From contig NZ_JAKEUO010000004.1 of the NCBI RefSeq assembly GCF_022397915.1, positions 1 to 64,000 on the forward strand: a stretch of DNA of 64,000 nucleotides, given 5' to 3'. Source of the DNA: Vibrio sp. Isolate34 (GTDB lineage Bacteria > Pseudomonadota > Gammaproteobacteria > Enterobacterales > Vibrionaceae). The notes under the pieces were generated by a model, which was not told the DNA's origin, did not search any database, and saw only the letters and a program-made list of their open reading frames with translations. A program made the translations under genes and the position numbers. Numbering within the stretch: position 1 is the stretch's first letter; the number at the start of each line of letters is the position of its first letter. Below are positions 52,819 through 61,181 of this stretch, in pieces.

Positions 52819-54090
52819 ATGACAAAGCTAACTATCGACTCCACCTACGGAATCGCCATATTAAAAGACTTTCAGCTGGTGCATGCCGATGACAATTATG
52901 CGCATATTTTTGGCTACCAATCCGCGCAAGAATTAATGTCAAGTATTGACTCAATCACAGATCTTATTGCCCCGGACCATCACCAACTAGCAAGAGACAA
53001 CTACTACCAACAAGTCGATAGACGCGCCAACCCTCGCGGACGCACCTTTACTAACCGCGACCGTTTTGGGCGAGAGTTCACGGCCTTCACTATCGACCAT
53101 GTTATAGAGTGGAAAGGCGAAGCAGCACTTCAAGTCACCTTGATTGATTTGTCTGTTCAAGAACAAGCTCTGAAGCAGCTAGAGCATAATAAACGCCAAT
53201 ATCAACGCTTAGTCCAGTCATCATTGCAAGGTATTAGTGTGCATCGTGATTTTAAACCCATTATGGTCAACCAGGCATGGGTAGATCTGATGCGTGCTCC
53301 CTCTATCCAACACGTGTTAGATAACATCTGTTTACTGGACTTGTTATACGACGAGCAAAAAGAAGAAGGCGTAACTCGTTATCAAAACTTGATTTCAGGT
53401 AAGATCCCCGGAGCCCATAGTGTGGTTCGAAACATCTGCTTTGACGGTCAAGAACGTTACTTTAGCATCTATGATAATGCCATTGAGTGGGATGGTGAGA
53501 TGGCTGTACAAGCCGTGATTGAAGACATCACAGACCGAGTTGAACTTGAAAAAGAACTGGCTTATAAGGCATCACACGATCCATTAACTGGCCTTCTCAA
53601 CCGAAGCGCCATCTACCAGTGGGCGGAAGAACAAGCTCACCAGCAAAATACACTGGTTTGTATGATGCTCGATATCGATGACTTTAAATCTGTCAATGAT
53701 CAGCACGGCCACCTAACAGGCGATGCCATGCTGCAAGATATCGCTACCTTATGTCAACAGGTGGTCTCAAACCATGGTATTACAGGGCGTTGGGGCGGTG
53801 AGGAATTTGTTATTTTCTTGTCCAACGTAAGCCTTCCTCAGGCGATTGAACTGGCTGAAGAGCTTCGCCAACACTGTGAATCTTTTGTGTGTAAAGCCGA
53901 GGAAGAGAACGTTCAACGCACCATCAGTATCGGGGTCAGTGTTTACCAAGAGAAGTCCTCAAACATCGATCAATTTCAGGATGCAAACCGACTGATCGAT
54001 CATCTAGTATTTCTCGCTGATGAGTTCTTATACCAAGCAAAATCGCAAGGGAAGAACAAAGTCGTTACCGCTAGTAATATTGACACTTAG
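52819..54090 (+). CDS. Cytoplasmic diguanylate cyclase, PAS-PAS-GGEEF
   Basis: A 423-residue soluble protein with two PAS domains (about 10-110 and 128-240) followed by a GGDEF domain (about 250-420). The second PAS is joined by the typical VIEDITDRVELEKELAYKAS linker. The active site is GGEEF at 326-330, with DIDDFKSVNDQHGHLTGDAML upstream. No RxxD inhibitory site is present at the expected spacing. There is no membrane segment. PAS domains may sense a small ligand, redox state or light; no cofactor residue is evident. Confidence 0.9.
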   Translation: MTKLTIDSTYGIAILKDFQLVHADDNYAHIFGYQSAQELMSSIDSITDLIAPDHHQLARDNYYQQVDRRANPRGRTFTNRDRFGREFTAFTIDHVIEWKGEAALQVTLIDLSVQEQALKQLEHNKRQYQRLVQSSLQGISVHRDFKPIMVNQAWVDLMRAPSIQHVLDNICLLDLLYDEQKEEGVTRYQNLISGKIPGAHSVVRNICFDGQERYFSIYDNAIEWDGEMAVQAVIEDITDRVELEKELAYKASHDPLTGLLNRSAIYQWAEEQAHQQNTLVCMMLDIDDFKSVNDQHGHLTGDAMLQDIATLCQQVVSNHGITGRWGGEEFVIFLSNVSLPQAIELAEELRQHCESFVCKAEEENVQRTISIGVSVYQEKSSNIDQFQDANRLIDHLVFLADEFLYQAKSQGKNKVVTASNIDT

Positions 54091-54097
54091 CCTTTAG

Positions 54098-54135
54098 CTA
54101 TCTTGACTCATAGCCGCTAACTATCTTGACGCATA
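54098..54135. repeat. Two imperfect 23-bp tandem repeats
   Basis: CTATCTTGACTCATA (54098) recurs as CTATCTTGACGCATA (54121) just after the stop of the PAS-PAS-GGEEF gene. Confidence 0.7.
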
Positions 54136-54216
54136 AATCAAGCATGACTAAATACTCATTAAAGCTGTGTATAAAAAGGTGTCCAAAACGGCGCTCAGAA
54201 TACAGTCTTCTTCTCA

Positions 54217-55212
54217 TCAAAGGTGCAGAGTTTTCACTCCATTTTTACCGTTCTTCTTAATTTGATACATGGCTAAATCAGATTGCTGGTAAACGTCATC
54301 AAAATGATGGTCACCTTGATTAAAGAAACACACACCGATGCTCATTCCGATGGCGACGTCCGTCAACATTCGGTTGCTCTCAGGTACCGTCTTTTGCAAT
54401 AACTCTTCACAAAAGCGAGTAACTTGATCGGGTTCAGTATCGGAAAACAAAATGACAAACTCATCTCCACCAATTCGTCCGATTTTCGCCTGTTCAGAAG
54501 ATAATGTGGCTACGTCAGAGGCCAGCGTGCCTAAACGCTGAGCAATAAAACTCAGCAACTGATCGCCTGTCTGGTGGCCTAACGTGTCATTGACCGCTTT
54601 AAAGTTGTCGATATCAATAAAGATCATCGCCGCTTTGACTAACGTATCAGCGCGTTTCATTTCACGAAAGCGCTGTTCGATAGCTTGTCTATTGAGTAGC
54701 CCCGTCAACCTATCGGTAGAGGCCAAGGTCGCCAATTGTTGTTCAAAGCGTTTTTCTTGTGTGATATCAATGTGCGTGCCCATAATTCTAAGCGGAGCCC
54801 CATTGTTATCAAACTCGACAACACGACCTCTGTCGTACACATAGCTATCACTGCCATCTTTATGGGTCATACGATAAACGACCTCATACAAATCGCAATT
54901 CCCCGACAGATGCTCTTCAAAAGCTCTCATGGCCTGGTGATAATCATCAGGATGTAAATTATTTTTCCAAGTTTCAAACGTCGCTGTCAACTCATGCGGT
55001 TGGTAGCCGAGCATTTTTCCCCACTCCATATTAAAGATAGTGAGTTCTCCTGAAGGAACATGGTGCTCCCACAAACACAACCCATTACTGTCGAGTGCGG
55101 CATTCAACTTTTCTTGCAGGCGAGCATTATGTCGTTCGAGATCAGCATTCTCTTTTTTGAGCCCTGCAATCTTTCTTTCTAATTCGGCAATGATGTTCAA
55201 ATCGGCTTGCAT
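54217..55212 (-). CDS. Cytoplasmic diguanylate cyclase, coiled coil-PAS-GGDEF
   Basis: A 331-residue soluble protein. The first 40 residues form a charged coiled coil (AELERKIAGLKKENADLERH), followed by one PAS domain with PAC (about 42-155; ending MGTHIDITQEKRFEQQ) and a GGDEF domain. The GGDEF motif is intact at 248-252, with the DIDNFKAVNDTLGHQTGDQLL block. No RxxD inhibitory site is visible before it. Convergent with the PAS-PAS-GGEEF gene and divergent from the BdlA-like gene. Confidence 0.9.
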   Translation of the reverse strand: MQADLNIIAELERKIAGLKKENADLERHNARLQEKLNAALDSNGLCLWEHHVPSGELTIFNMEWGKMLGYQPHELTATFETWKNNLHPDDYHQAMRAFEEHLSGNCDLYEVVYRMTHKDGSDSYVYDRGRVVEFDNNGAPLRIMGTHIDITQEKRFEQQLATLASTDRLTGLLNRQAIEQRFREMKRADTLVKAAMIFIDIDNFKAVNDTLGHQTGDQLLSFIAQRLGTLASDVATLSSEQAKIGRIGGDEFVILFSDTEPDQVTRFCEELLQKTVPESNRMLTDVAIGMSIGVCFFNQGDHHFDDVYQQSDLAMYQIKKNGKNGVKTLHL

Positions 55213-55412
55213 GATCTTGACGACAATTGTGGAAGTAAGATCTTAATATAAAGAAAACGATACGGGATTTCTATGCCCTTAGTAACACATTTAATTTTAA
55301 TGCCTTTCTCTTTATTGGCCAGATCTCACGTTATCGAAGGTGCGACTTTCCAATACGGATGAATAATCTTAGTGCTTTCATTGGCCTCGCTCACACTTAT
55401 ACTCATATCACT

Positions 55413-55440
55413 CTCATACTCATACTCATACTCATACTCA
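55413..55440. repeat. Hexanucleotide microsatellite (CTCATA)n
   Basis: Four exact CTCATA units plus CTCA, with degenerate copies just upstream. It lies 117 bp before the start of the PAS-PAS-MCP gene, within 344 bp of otherwise featureless sequence. Confidence 0.9.
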
Positions 55441-55556
55441 AGTCGACTGAAGCACACCGATACGCCTCCTTAAACATTGATTGCAAATGTGTATAATTGT
55501 GTCAAAGTCATGCTGAGCAATATATCAACTATTTTTCTGTTTAAATAAGGTCCGCG

Positions 55557-56852
55557 GTGTTTTTTACTAAGAAGCAAAAACCAGAGATAAAACCTAGCCA
55601 TTCCGACAATATCTACCAGTCCTTAAAAAAGCATGTTGCATGGATCGAGTTTACCCCTGAAGGCCTTATCCAAGATGCCAGTGCGCCCTTTTTAACGCTT
55701 GTCGGGTACTCATTAGATGAGATCAAAGGACAACACCACAAAATATTCTGCACTGATAGCTATGTCCGCTCTTCGCCTTATCAAAATTTTTGGCGAGAGC
55801 TTGCCAATGGCATCTCAAAAGAAGGCACGTTCGAGAGAGTAAATAAGCAAGGTGACACGGTTGTTCTAGAAGCGACCTATTTACCGATCAAAGATTCAGA
55901 TGGTCGTGTCACTGGCGTAGCAAAGCTGGCTTCTGATATCACAGAGATCAACGACCAAAACAAAAAAAATGATGCGCTGTTCTCTGCCTTAGACAAGTCA
56001 CAAGCGATTATTGAATTTGATCCTGAAGGAACAATACTGACCGCCAACTCAAACTTTTTAAATACGTTGGGTTACAGAGAAAACCAGGTGGTCGGTAAAC
56101 ATCATCGCATGTTCTGTTTTGAGGAGTTCTATAGTAATAACCCTCACTTCTGGCAAGAATTACAAAAAGGACAGCTAAAATCAGGCTTGTTTCAGCGTCG
56201 CAGTTCTAATGGATCCAGTATTTGGATTGAGGCCAGCTACAACCCCATCATGAATGAAGCAGGCAAGGTCGTGAAAATCGTCAAGCTTGCCAGCAACATA
56301 ACGGATCGCATTGAGCGCAGCCATGCGATCGCTGAAGCTTCAGAGGTGGCCTACTCAACCTCACTAGAAACGGCGCAAATAGCCCTTGAAGGCTCTAAGC
56401 TGCTTACCGATTCAGTCGAGGTCTCTTTAACGGTATCCCAAAAAGCGGCCAGTACCTCTCAAAAGGTGCATTCACTCAATGACAGCTCGAAAAGCATTCA
56501 AAACATTGTCGCTACGATTCAAGAGATCGCGGATAGAACAAATTTATTGGCACTCAACGCTGCTATCGAAGCCGCAAGAGCCGGTGAGTATGGGAGAGGC
56601 TTTGCCGTTGTCGCTGACGAAGTAAGACAACTCGCGTCCCGAACGTCAGACTCGACCAATGAGATAATCAAAGTGGTAGAAGAAAACCAGAAGCTCATCA
56701 ACGAAGTGACCACCATGATGGCTGAAATGTCGTCCATTACGGAAGAAGGCAATGCCAAGATTACCCAAGTATCGACCGTCATGGATGAGATCCATAAAGG
56801 TGCAGAGAATGTTTCGAGCACGGTAAGGAATCTTTCTAATAGCCAGCAATAA
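55557..56852 (+). CDS. Soluble PAS-PAS methyl-accepting protein (BdlA-like)
   Basis: A 431-residue cytoplasmic chemoreceptor-like protein without membrane spans. It has two PAS domains (about 20-130 and 140-255), each ending with the KLASDIT/KLASNIT linker, and an MCP signalling domain with the tip [20 protein letters not shown]. Size and layout resemble Pseudomonas BdlA, which links c-di-GMP and redox cues to biofilm dispersal, and its neighbours are c-di-GMP enzymes. No C-terminal receptor pentapeptide is present. GTG start with AAGG at 55547. The stop codon lies inside a tandem-repeat tract. Confidence 0.85.
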   Translation: MFFTKKQKPEIKPSHSDNIYQSLKKHVAWIEFTPEGLIQDASAPFLTLVGYSLDEIKGQHHKIFCTDSYVRSSPYQNFWRELANGISKEGTFERVNKQGDTVVLEATYLPIKDSDGRVTGVAKLASDITEINDQNKKNDALFSALDKSQAIIEFDPEGTILTANSNFLNTLGYRENQVVGKHHRMFCFEEFYSNNPHFWQELQKGQLKSGLFQRRSSNGSSIWIEASYNPIMNEAGKVVKIVKLASNITDRIERSHAIAEASEVAYSTSLETAQIALEGSKLLTDSVEVSLTVSQKAASTSQKVHSLNDSSKSIQNIVATIQEIADRTNLLALNAAIEAARAGEYGRGFAVVADEVRQLASRTSDSTNEIIKVVEENQKLINEVTTMMAEMSSITEEGNAKITQVSTVMDEIHKGAENVSSTVRNLSNSQQ

Positions 56853-56900
56853 CCAACAATAACCAACAATAACCAGCAATAACCAGCAATAACCAGCAAT
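56841..56900. repeat. Six 10-bp tandem repeats overlapping a stop codon
   Basis: Units of the type AACCAGCAAT or AACCAACAAT (first unit AGCCAGCAAT) run without interruption. The first unit contains the last codons (CAG CAA) and the TAA begins at its end. Confidence 0.9.
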
Positions 56901-57030
56901 TTAAGAGCTGGAACTCTGTCATTCAAGGTCAATAAACGACAGGTACATAGCGGTTCTAACCAAGTAAATGCTTTGCAGAAAGGCGGAAAGGCTGATAGTT
57001 CGAATAGAGCTGTAAATTTTCGCAGGGCTC

Positions 57031-57078
57031 CTTATTTGCTCGACATCTTATTTGTTAGATGGCTTATTTGCTGAATGT
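57031..57078. repeat. Three 16-bp tandem repeats
   Basis: CTTATTTGCTCGACAT, CTTATTTGTTAGATGG and CTTATTTGCTGAATGT follow one another exactly. No gene was found in the 490 bp around them (56853-57342), which otherwise holds only the 10-bp repeats and a terminator. Confidence 0.8.
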
Positions 57079-57098
57079 CTTAGAAAATAGAAACTAAA

Positions 57099-57133
57099 AA
57101 AAGCCCCGTAAACACAAGGTTTACGGGGCTTTT
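57099..57133. terminator. Strong terminator after the BdlA-like gene
   Basis: AAAAGCCCCGTAAAC pairs perfectly with GTTTACGGGGCTTTT around ACAAG; A/T tracts on both sides allow use on either strand. Confidence 0.92.
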
Positions 57134-57342
57134 CAGACTTTATAGAATTAAGCCCGGAGGATTAAATCATCGGCAATATACAGCTTTGTGATTACACTTA
57201 GAAAAATGACACAATATTAAGCTATTTTATAACATCAGACACGGAGCACCGTATATCAATAGATAATTTCGGAAGGTTAAGCTCTTTTAAGAAACGGTAA
57301 GCACCTTTAATGCAATACTCATTTCTTTGTCAAATTAAAACA

Positions 57343-58332
57343 CTAGTGTTTAATTTCGAGTTGGTAGAAACTAACCTGAGTATAATCTCCAGCCTCAATA
57401 CCTTCGTTTTTACAACGTACAACACCTGTACTGCATTGGTTGTATGCACCCGCTTTAAAGAAGAACCATTCATTTTTATATCCAGCATCGTACTTATTAC
57501 CAAGGTAATGCCCCTTCGCTAAGTCAATCGCAAATGAACGAGTGATTGGCATTTTGCTCTCCAAGTTTTTCGTGAACTCGAGATACATAACATCACCATC
57601 AACTTGGATCTCGTAGGAAAATTTCTCCCCGAGTTTGATACCATCAGTGGGTTCTGGTTCACCAAATCGAATTTTAGCCTTGCCAAAAACATTGTGAGAA
57701 ATATCCAAACGACGGTGATAATCATCGCCTAATGCGTTATTTTCATAATTCCAATATACCGAACCATACTCTTGATCAGGCAACTTACGGTAGAAAATTT
57801 TAAGAGGTTCATTCGTCCCTGCATGAATCTGTCCAATAACAACAGAGAAAGAGTCATTATGACGATGGTCACCACTTTGGCTTACATGGTCGACAGCAAG
57901 AGTCGCATTCATTTTGCCACCAATGGCACCAAACTCATCAGCATCAGGATGTGATGCAAGAACAAAATTGTTCGCAGGTTCATAAGGGCCAATCGATGCA
58001 TTATCTGAGATTAAAGCATGAAGCTCAGAGCGGGCATTACTCGAATTCGGTGTCGTCATCGCTTTATTCGGAGCCGCAAACACCATTGCTCCGCTTTCTT
58101 TGTCGGTATAAAACCACGGTGCATGTTGGTAGTCTTCATTCAACTCAGCTTTGGAGATTTCCATCACTTTACCTTTACGCTCAGGTTTTGTGTCTTCCAT
58201 CGGAATAACTATTTTCCATTTGGACAAATCAAAATTTTCAGATGGTGCTTTACTTGGATCAAGTTGCGCCATCGCATGAGAAGAGATAGCCGAAATGGTC
58301 AACGCCAGTAGGGTTTTATAAGCAATATTCAT
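57343..58332 (-). CDS. Secreted alginate lyase, polysaccharide lyase family 7
   Basis: Endo- or exo-acting beta-elimination enzyme that cuts alginate into unsaturated oligosaccharides. The 329-residue protein has a signal peptide (cleaved near AMA-Q, residue 22) and the three PL7 active-site motifs: RSELH (usually RSELR), VIGQIHAG (QIH type, often associated with polyguluronate or mixed preference), and FFKAGAYNQ (YFKAGxYNQ). No carbohydrate-binding module is present. The His at the end of the first motif departs from the usual Arg. It lies 64 bp downstream of the PL15-type gene on the same strand. Confidence 0.9.
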   Translation of the reverse strand: MNIAYKTLLALTISAISSHAMAQLDPSKAPSENFDLSKWKIVIPMEDTKPERKGKVMEISKAELNEDYQHAPWFYTDKESGAMVFAAPNKAMTTPNSSNARSELHALISDNASIGPYEPANNFVLASHPDADEFGAIGGKMNATLAVDHVSQSGDHRHNDSFSVVIGQIHAGTNEPLKIFYRKLPDQEYGSVYWNYENNALGDDYHRRLDISHNVFGKAKIRFGEPEPTDGIKLGEKFSYEIQVDGDVMYLEFTKNLESKMPITRSFAIDLAKGHYLGNKYDAGYKNEWFFFKAGAYNQCSTGVVRCKNEGIEAGDYTQVSFYQLEIKH

Positions 58333-58396
58333 TGTTGTTTCTCTTTATTGTTATGTTAAACATTCACCACGATAGCATTGCAGCGGGTTTGGTGTA

Positions 58397-60586
58397 TCAC
58401 TGTGGTTGAAGAAGACGCTCTTTGACTCCGAGATGAAGAAGCACACCGTCCCACTCGATAACTGCCCCCTCTTCATTTAAATGACAGTTCAAGTTCACCT
58501 CCTTTGCACAACTCATCAGTACACGGTGGTTCAAACGTGCTGGTAGCTGCCACTCTAGATGGTTGATTTGCTTCTGGGCATCCGATTCAACGTCACCATA
58601 AAAGCCACTAGCATCATTGATTTCTGGAACGAACTTGAGGGGCCCTATATCTTCTCCAGTAAGCTGAAGGCAGTACTCAAGATTGCCTTGAAGAAGTCGA
58701 GTCTTATCAGCTTCAAGCTCGACATCACTCGGAGTGTGCAAACGCCATTGGATCTCTCTCGCTTCAGTTAGCTCGATGTCATCAAAAATCACCACCCCTT
58801 TATCTGCTACTTGAACAAGCGTTCGCCAATAATGTTTGCAGCCCACGTAAGCCTCGGTTAAATCAAGAACCACATAATGGAAATCCGCGTCGCTTTTCTG
58901 TTTGATCAATTGAGCAATACCTGAAGGACAATCCAGCTTTTGCCCCACTCCAGCAATCAAAGGCAAGTTGTGCGCTTGAGTGGTTCGAGTCCACAAGCTG
59001 TGATGTTGGCTACCAAATCGATAACCATAACTGCCACTTGGGGTTAAGATATTTTGGCCCTGATCAACAAAAGCAAAGTTACCTTGGTCGGCATGACGGT
59101 GTGAGCTGTTACCAAATTGACTCGCGCGGTAATACAGAGCCATTTGGTTTTTCGACAGCTTGCCCAGACCAGCGTATGAGTAATAAATATGCGCTAAGTC
59201 ATTTGAATACTCTTCGACACCATCCGTCACCTCACGATGGCTCAACTGCGGTATGGTTGGCACAACATCTAATAGATGCAGTTTGTAAGACTGAACTTCA
59301 TCTTCTAGCACTTTATCCAAACGACGAGCGGCGTGATCGCCGTAGCGTTGTGCGTAAATACGTAGTGGATTTTGAGCGAAGAACCCGGGCCACTCTTTGC
59401 CTTCTCGTTGACACCAAAAGCCGTCACCAAACGGGTGAATACGCTCTTGAGTCGCCACAAAGTCCATTGCAAATTTGACATAGTTTTTGTAAAACGGATG
59501 ATTATAGAAAGAGAATCCACTCAAACGCTCCACAGCCAAAAAGAACGGGTGATGCCACTTAGTATAAGACGACGAATAAAAAGGCCCTTCGACCCAACTT
59601 CCATCTTCGCCTCCATAAAATGGTAAAACACCTCGATAAATCATCAATGCGTAGTCCAACCAACGTTCACACGTGGTGATATCAAACTCCTTATGCAAAG
59701 TAAGGGCGGCAATACCTAAGTAAGCTGGAAGCCTTGATGTATGAGAATGCCCCGGAAACTGTTTAAACTGGTCTTGTTCTAGCCTTTCTTCCATTTGAAA
59801 CGCTAAGCGAACCAATAATGGACGAACAAAATCACGTTCTTCCTCTGTCAATAAAGGCGACAGCCAGTGGTAAGCGAGATATAAGTTCCTTGCCAAAGAC
59901 AAACCGACCTCATCTCCCCAAGTACATGGGCGAAGCAAAGAAGCGGGGCCTTCTGGGCTCCACTCAGCAAGGCGCAATAGTACCTGACAAGCTTGATGAC
60001 CAGCAGTATCGTCACCCCAAACTCGATAGAGTAACGTTAAGGCAATCAAATCACGGTCAATCCAATTACGCACATTTGCAATGGCTGTACGCTTCCCTTC
60101 TTCCAACCCTCTGCGATAGTGATTAGGGTATTGGATCGCTTCAATATCAATGTCTTCAACACTAGCAGAAAATTTCACTCGGAACTCTGAAACCGATTTT
60201 TGTATGGTTGGGATATCAATATTGAAATACAGTAAGAACTGGTCATGCTCTTCACATAAAGCAAACAACTCTTTCGCCGATGGCGCTAAATATTCCTCTG
60301 TCTCCGCGTCAATAGAGAACTCGTGCCAAAGAGATAATTCCCCACTTTGTTCACACCTGACTCGCCAACGGTAGTTGCCCTGCTCAAGGGAAAAGTCCAG
60401 CTGCATCGGAGATTGAACGCACTCCCAATGCCATGATTTTTTCTGGTCTACAGCCTCTAACTCAAGACAATACAACGCTTCATAACGCTCATGAGGCCAG
60501 TTAAAACTGGGGGGATTTACCACAACAGTATGCTTTGTTGGTGAAGTAAATAACTGAAAGTCATGCTTTCTTTTTAGGGATAACAT
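58397..60586 (-). CDS. Oligoalginate lyase, PL15/heparinase II-III type
   Basis: A 729-residue exo-lyase that should convert alginate oligomers to unsaturated monouronates. Layout: N-terminal beta-domain (DUF4962-like, about 1-120), an alpha/alpha-barrel, and a heparinase II/III C-terminal domain. Candidate active-site regions are FPGHSHTSRLPAYLG (His), EGPFYSSSYTKWHH (Tyr) and SSHRHADQGNF (His). No signal peptide, so it acts in the cytoplasm on imported oligomers. Similar enzymes (Oal) are known from V. splendidus and Agrobacterium. It lies 7 bp after the acetyltransferase gene. Confidence 0.85.
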   Translation of the reverse strand: MLSLKRKHDFQLFTSPTKHTVVVNPPSFNWPHERYEALYCLELEAVDQKKSWHWECVQSPMQLDFSLEQGNYRWRVRCEQSGELSLWHEFSIDAETEEYLAPSAKELFALCEEHDQFLLYFNIDIPTIQKSVSEFRVKFSASVEDIDIEAIQYPNHYRRGLEEGKRTAIANVRNWIDRDLIALTLLYRVWGDDTAGHQACQVLLRLAEWSPEGPASLLRPCTWGDEVGLSLARNLYLAYHWLSPLLTEEERDFVRPLLVRLAFQMEERLEQDQFKQFPGHSHTSRLPAYLGIAALTLHKEFDITTCERWLDYALMIYRGVLPFYGGEDGSWVEGPFYSSSYTKWHHPFFLAVERLSGFSFYNHPFYKNYVKFAMDFVATQERIHPFGDGFWCQREGKEWPGFFAQNPLRIYAQRYGDHAARRLDKVLEDEVQSYKLHLLDVVPTIPQLSHREVTDGVEEYSNDLAHIYYSYAGLGKLSKNQMALYYRASQFGNSSHRHADQGNFAFVDQGQNILTPSGSYGYRFGSQHHSLWTRTTQAHNLPLIAGVGQKLDCPSGIAQLIKQKSDADFHYVVLDLTEAYVGCKHYWRTLVQVADKGVVIFDDIELTEAREIQWRLHTPSDVELEADKTRLLQGNLEYCLQLTGEDIGPLKFVPEINDASGFYGDVESDAQKQINHLEWQLPARLNHRVLMSCAKEVNLNCHLNEEGAVIEWDGVLLHLGVKERLLQPQ

Positions 60587-60593
60587 AGATTAA

Positions 60594-61142
60594 TTACTCC
60601 TTATCAAACCAGTGATACTGGCCTGACTCAGAGTCAATACGACCAATTTGCTTGGCTGGCGTACCAGCTACTATTGCATAAGGAGGAATATCTGATGTGA
60701 CCACAGAATTGGCACAGACAAGCGCGCATTCACCGACCGTCGTTCCCGGTGTAATAACGACACCAGTAGTAAGCCAGACGCCTCTTTGAATGACAACACT
60801 TCCCTCCTTCCAACAACTGCGCCCACTAAAACAATTCGTCATTGGGTCAAACACATGGTTACCCGCAACAATAGAAACGTGAGGACCAATCGCAACATCT
60901 TCACCTATGACAACATCACCGTTGATGTAGCTGTACAAACCAACATAGCTACGTGGACCTAATTGGTTGTCTCCAATGCGAACGATGGCGCCCGGCGCAA
61001 TACGCACATTTTCATTCGTGAAACCAAGAATTTGAGCTCGTGCTTCATCGTCCTGTTTGTTGTTGCTTTGAGTAGTATATAAAGTGAATTTACGAAACTC
61101 TTCATCGGTGAGTTCGCCACCAAATTTTTCTTGTACTGACAT
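60594..61142 (-). CDS. Hexapeptide-repeat (left-handed beta-helix) O-acetyltransferase
   Basis: A 182-residue acyltransferase of the maltose acetyltransferase/CatB type. It has hexapeptide repeats (VRIAPGAIVRIGDNQLGPRS, GDVVIGEDVAIGPHVSI), a catalytic-type histidine in VAGNHVFDP, and a closing VVAGTPAKQIG. The substrate is probably a sugar. Position between the symporter and the oligoalginate lyase, with a 39-bp gap and a 7-bp gap, implies a role in alginate or uronate handling, but no such activity is established to my knowledge. Confidence 0.8.
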   Translation of the reverse strand: MSVQEKFGGELTDEEFRKFTLYTTQSNNKQDDEARAQILGFTNENVRIAPGAIVRIGDNQLGPRSYVGLYSYINGDVVIGEDVAIGPHVSIVAGNHVFDPMTNCFSGRSCWKEGSVVIQRGVWLTTGVVITPGTTVGECALVCANSVVTSDIPPYAIVAGTPAKQIGRIDSESGQYHWFDKE

Positions 61143-61181
61143 AGTGAGATCCTTGGGCTGAACGAATTCAGCCCATTTTAA

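Noticed and set aside
56519..56932. Minus-strand frame of 137 codons with repeated GYCWLL
   Set aside because: It is the antisense of the BdlA-like gene end and the 10-bp repeats.
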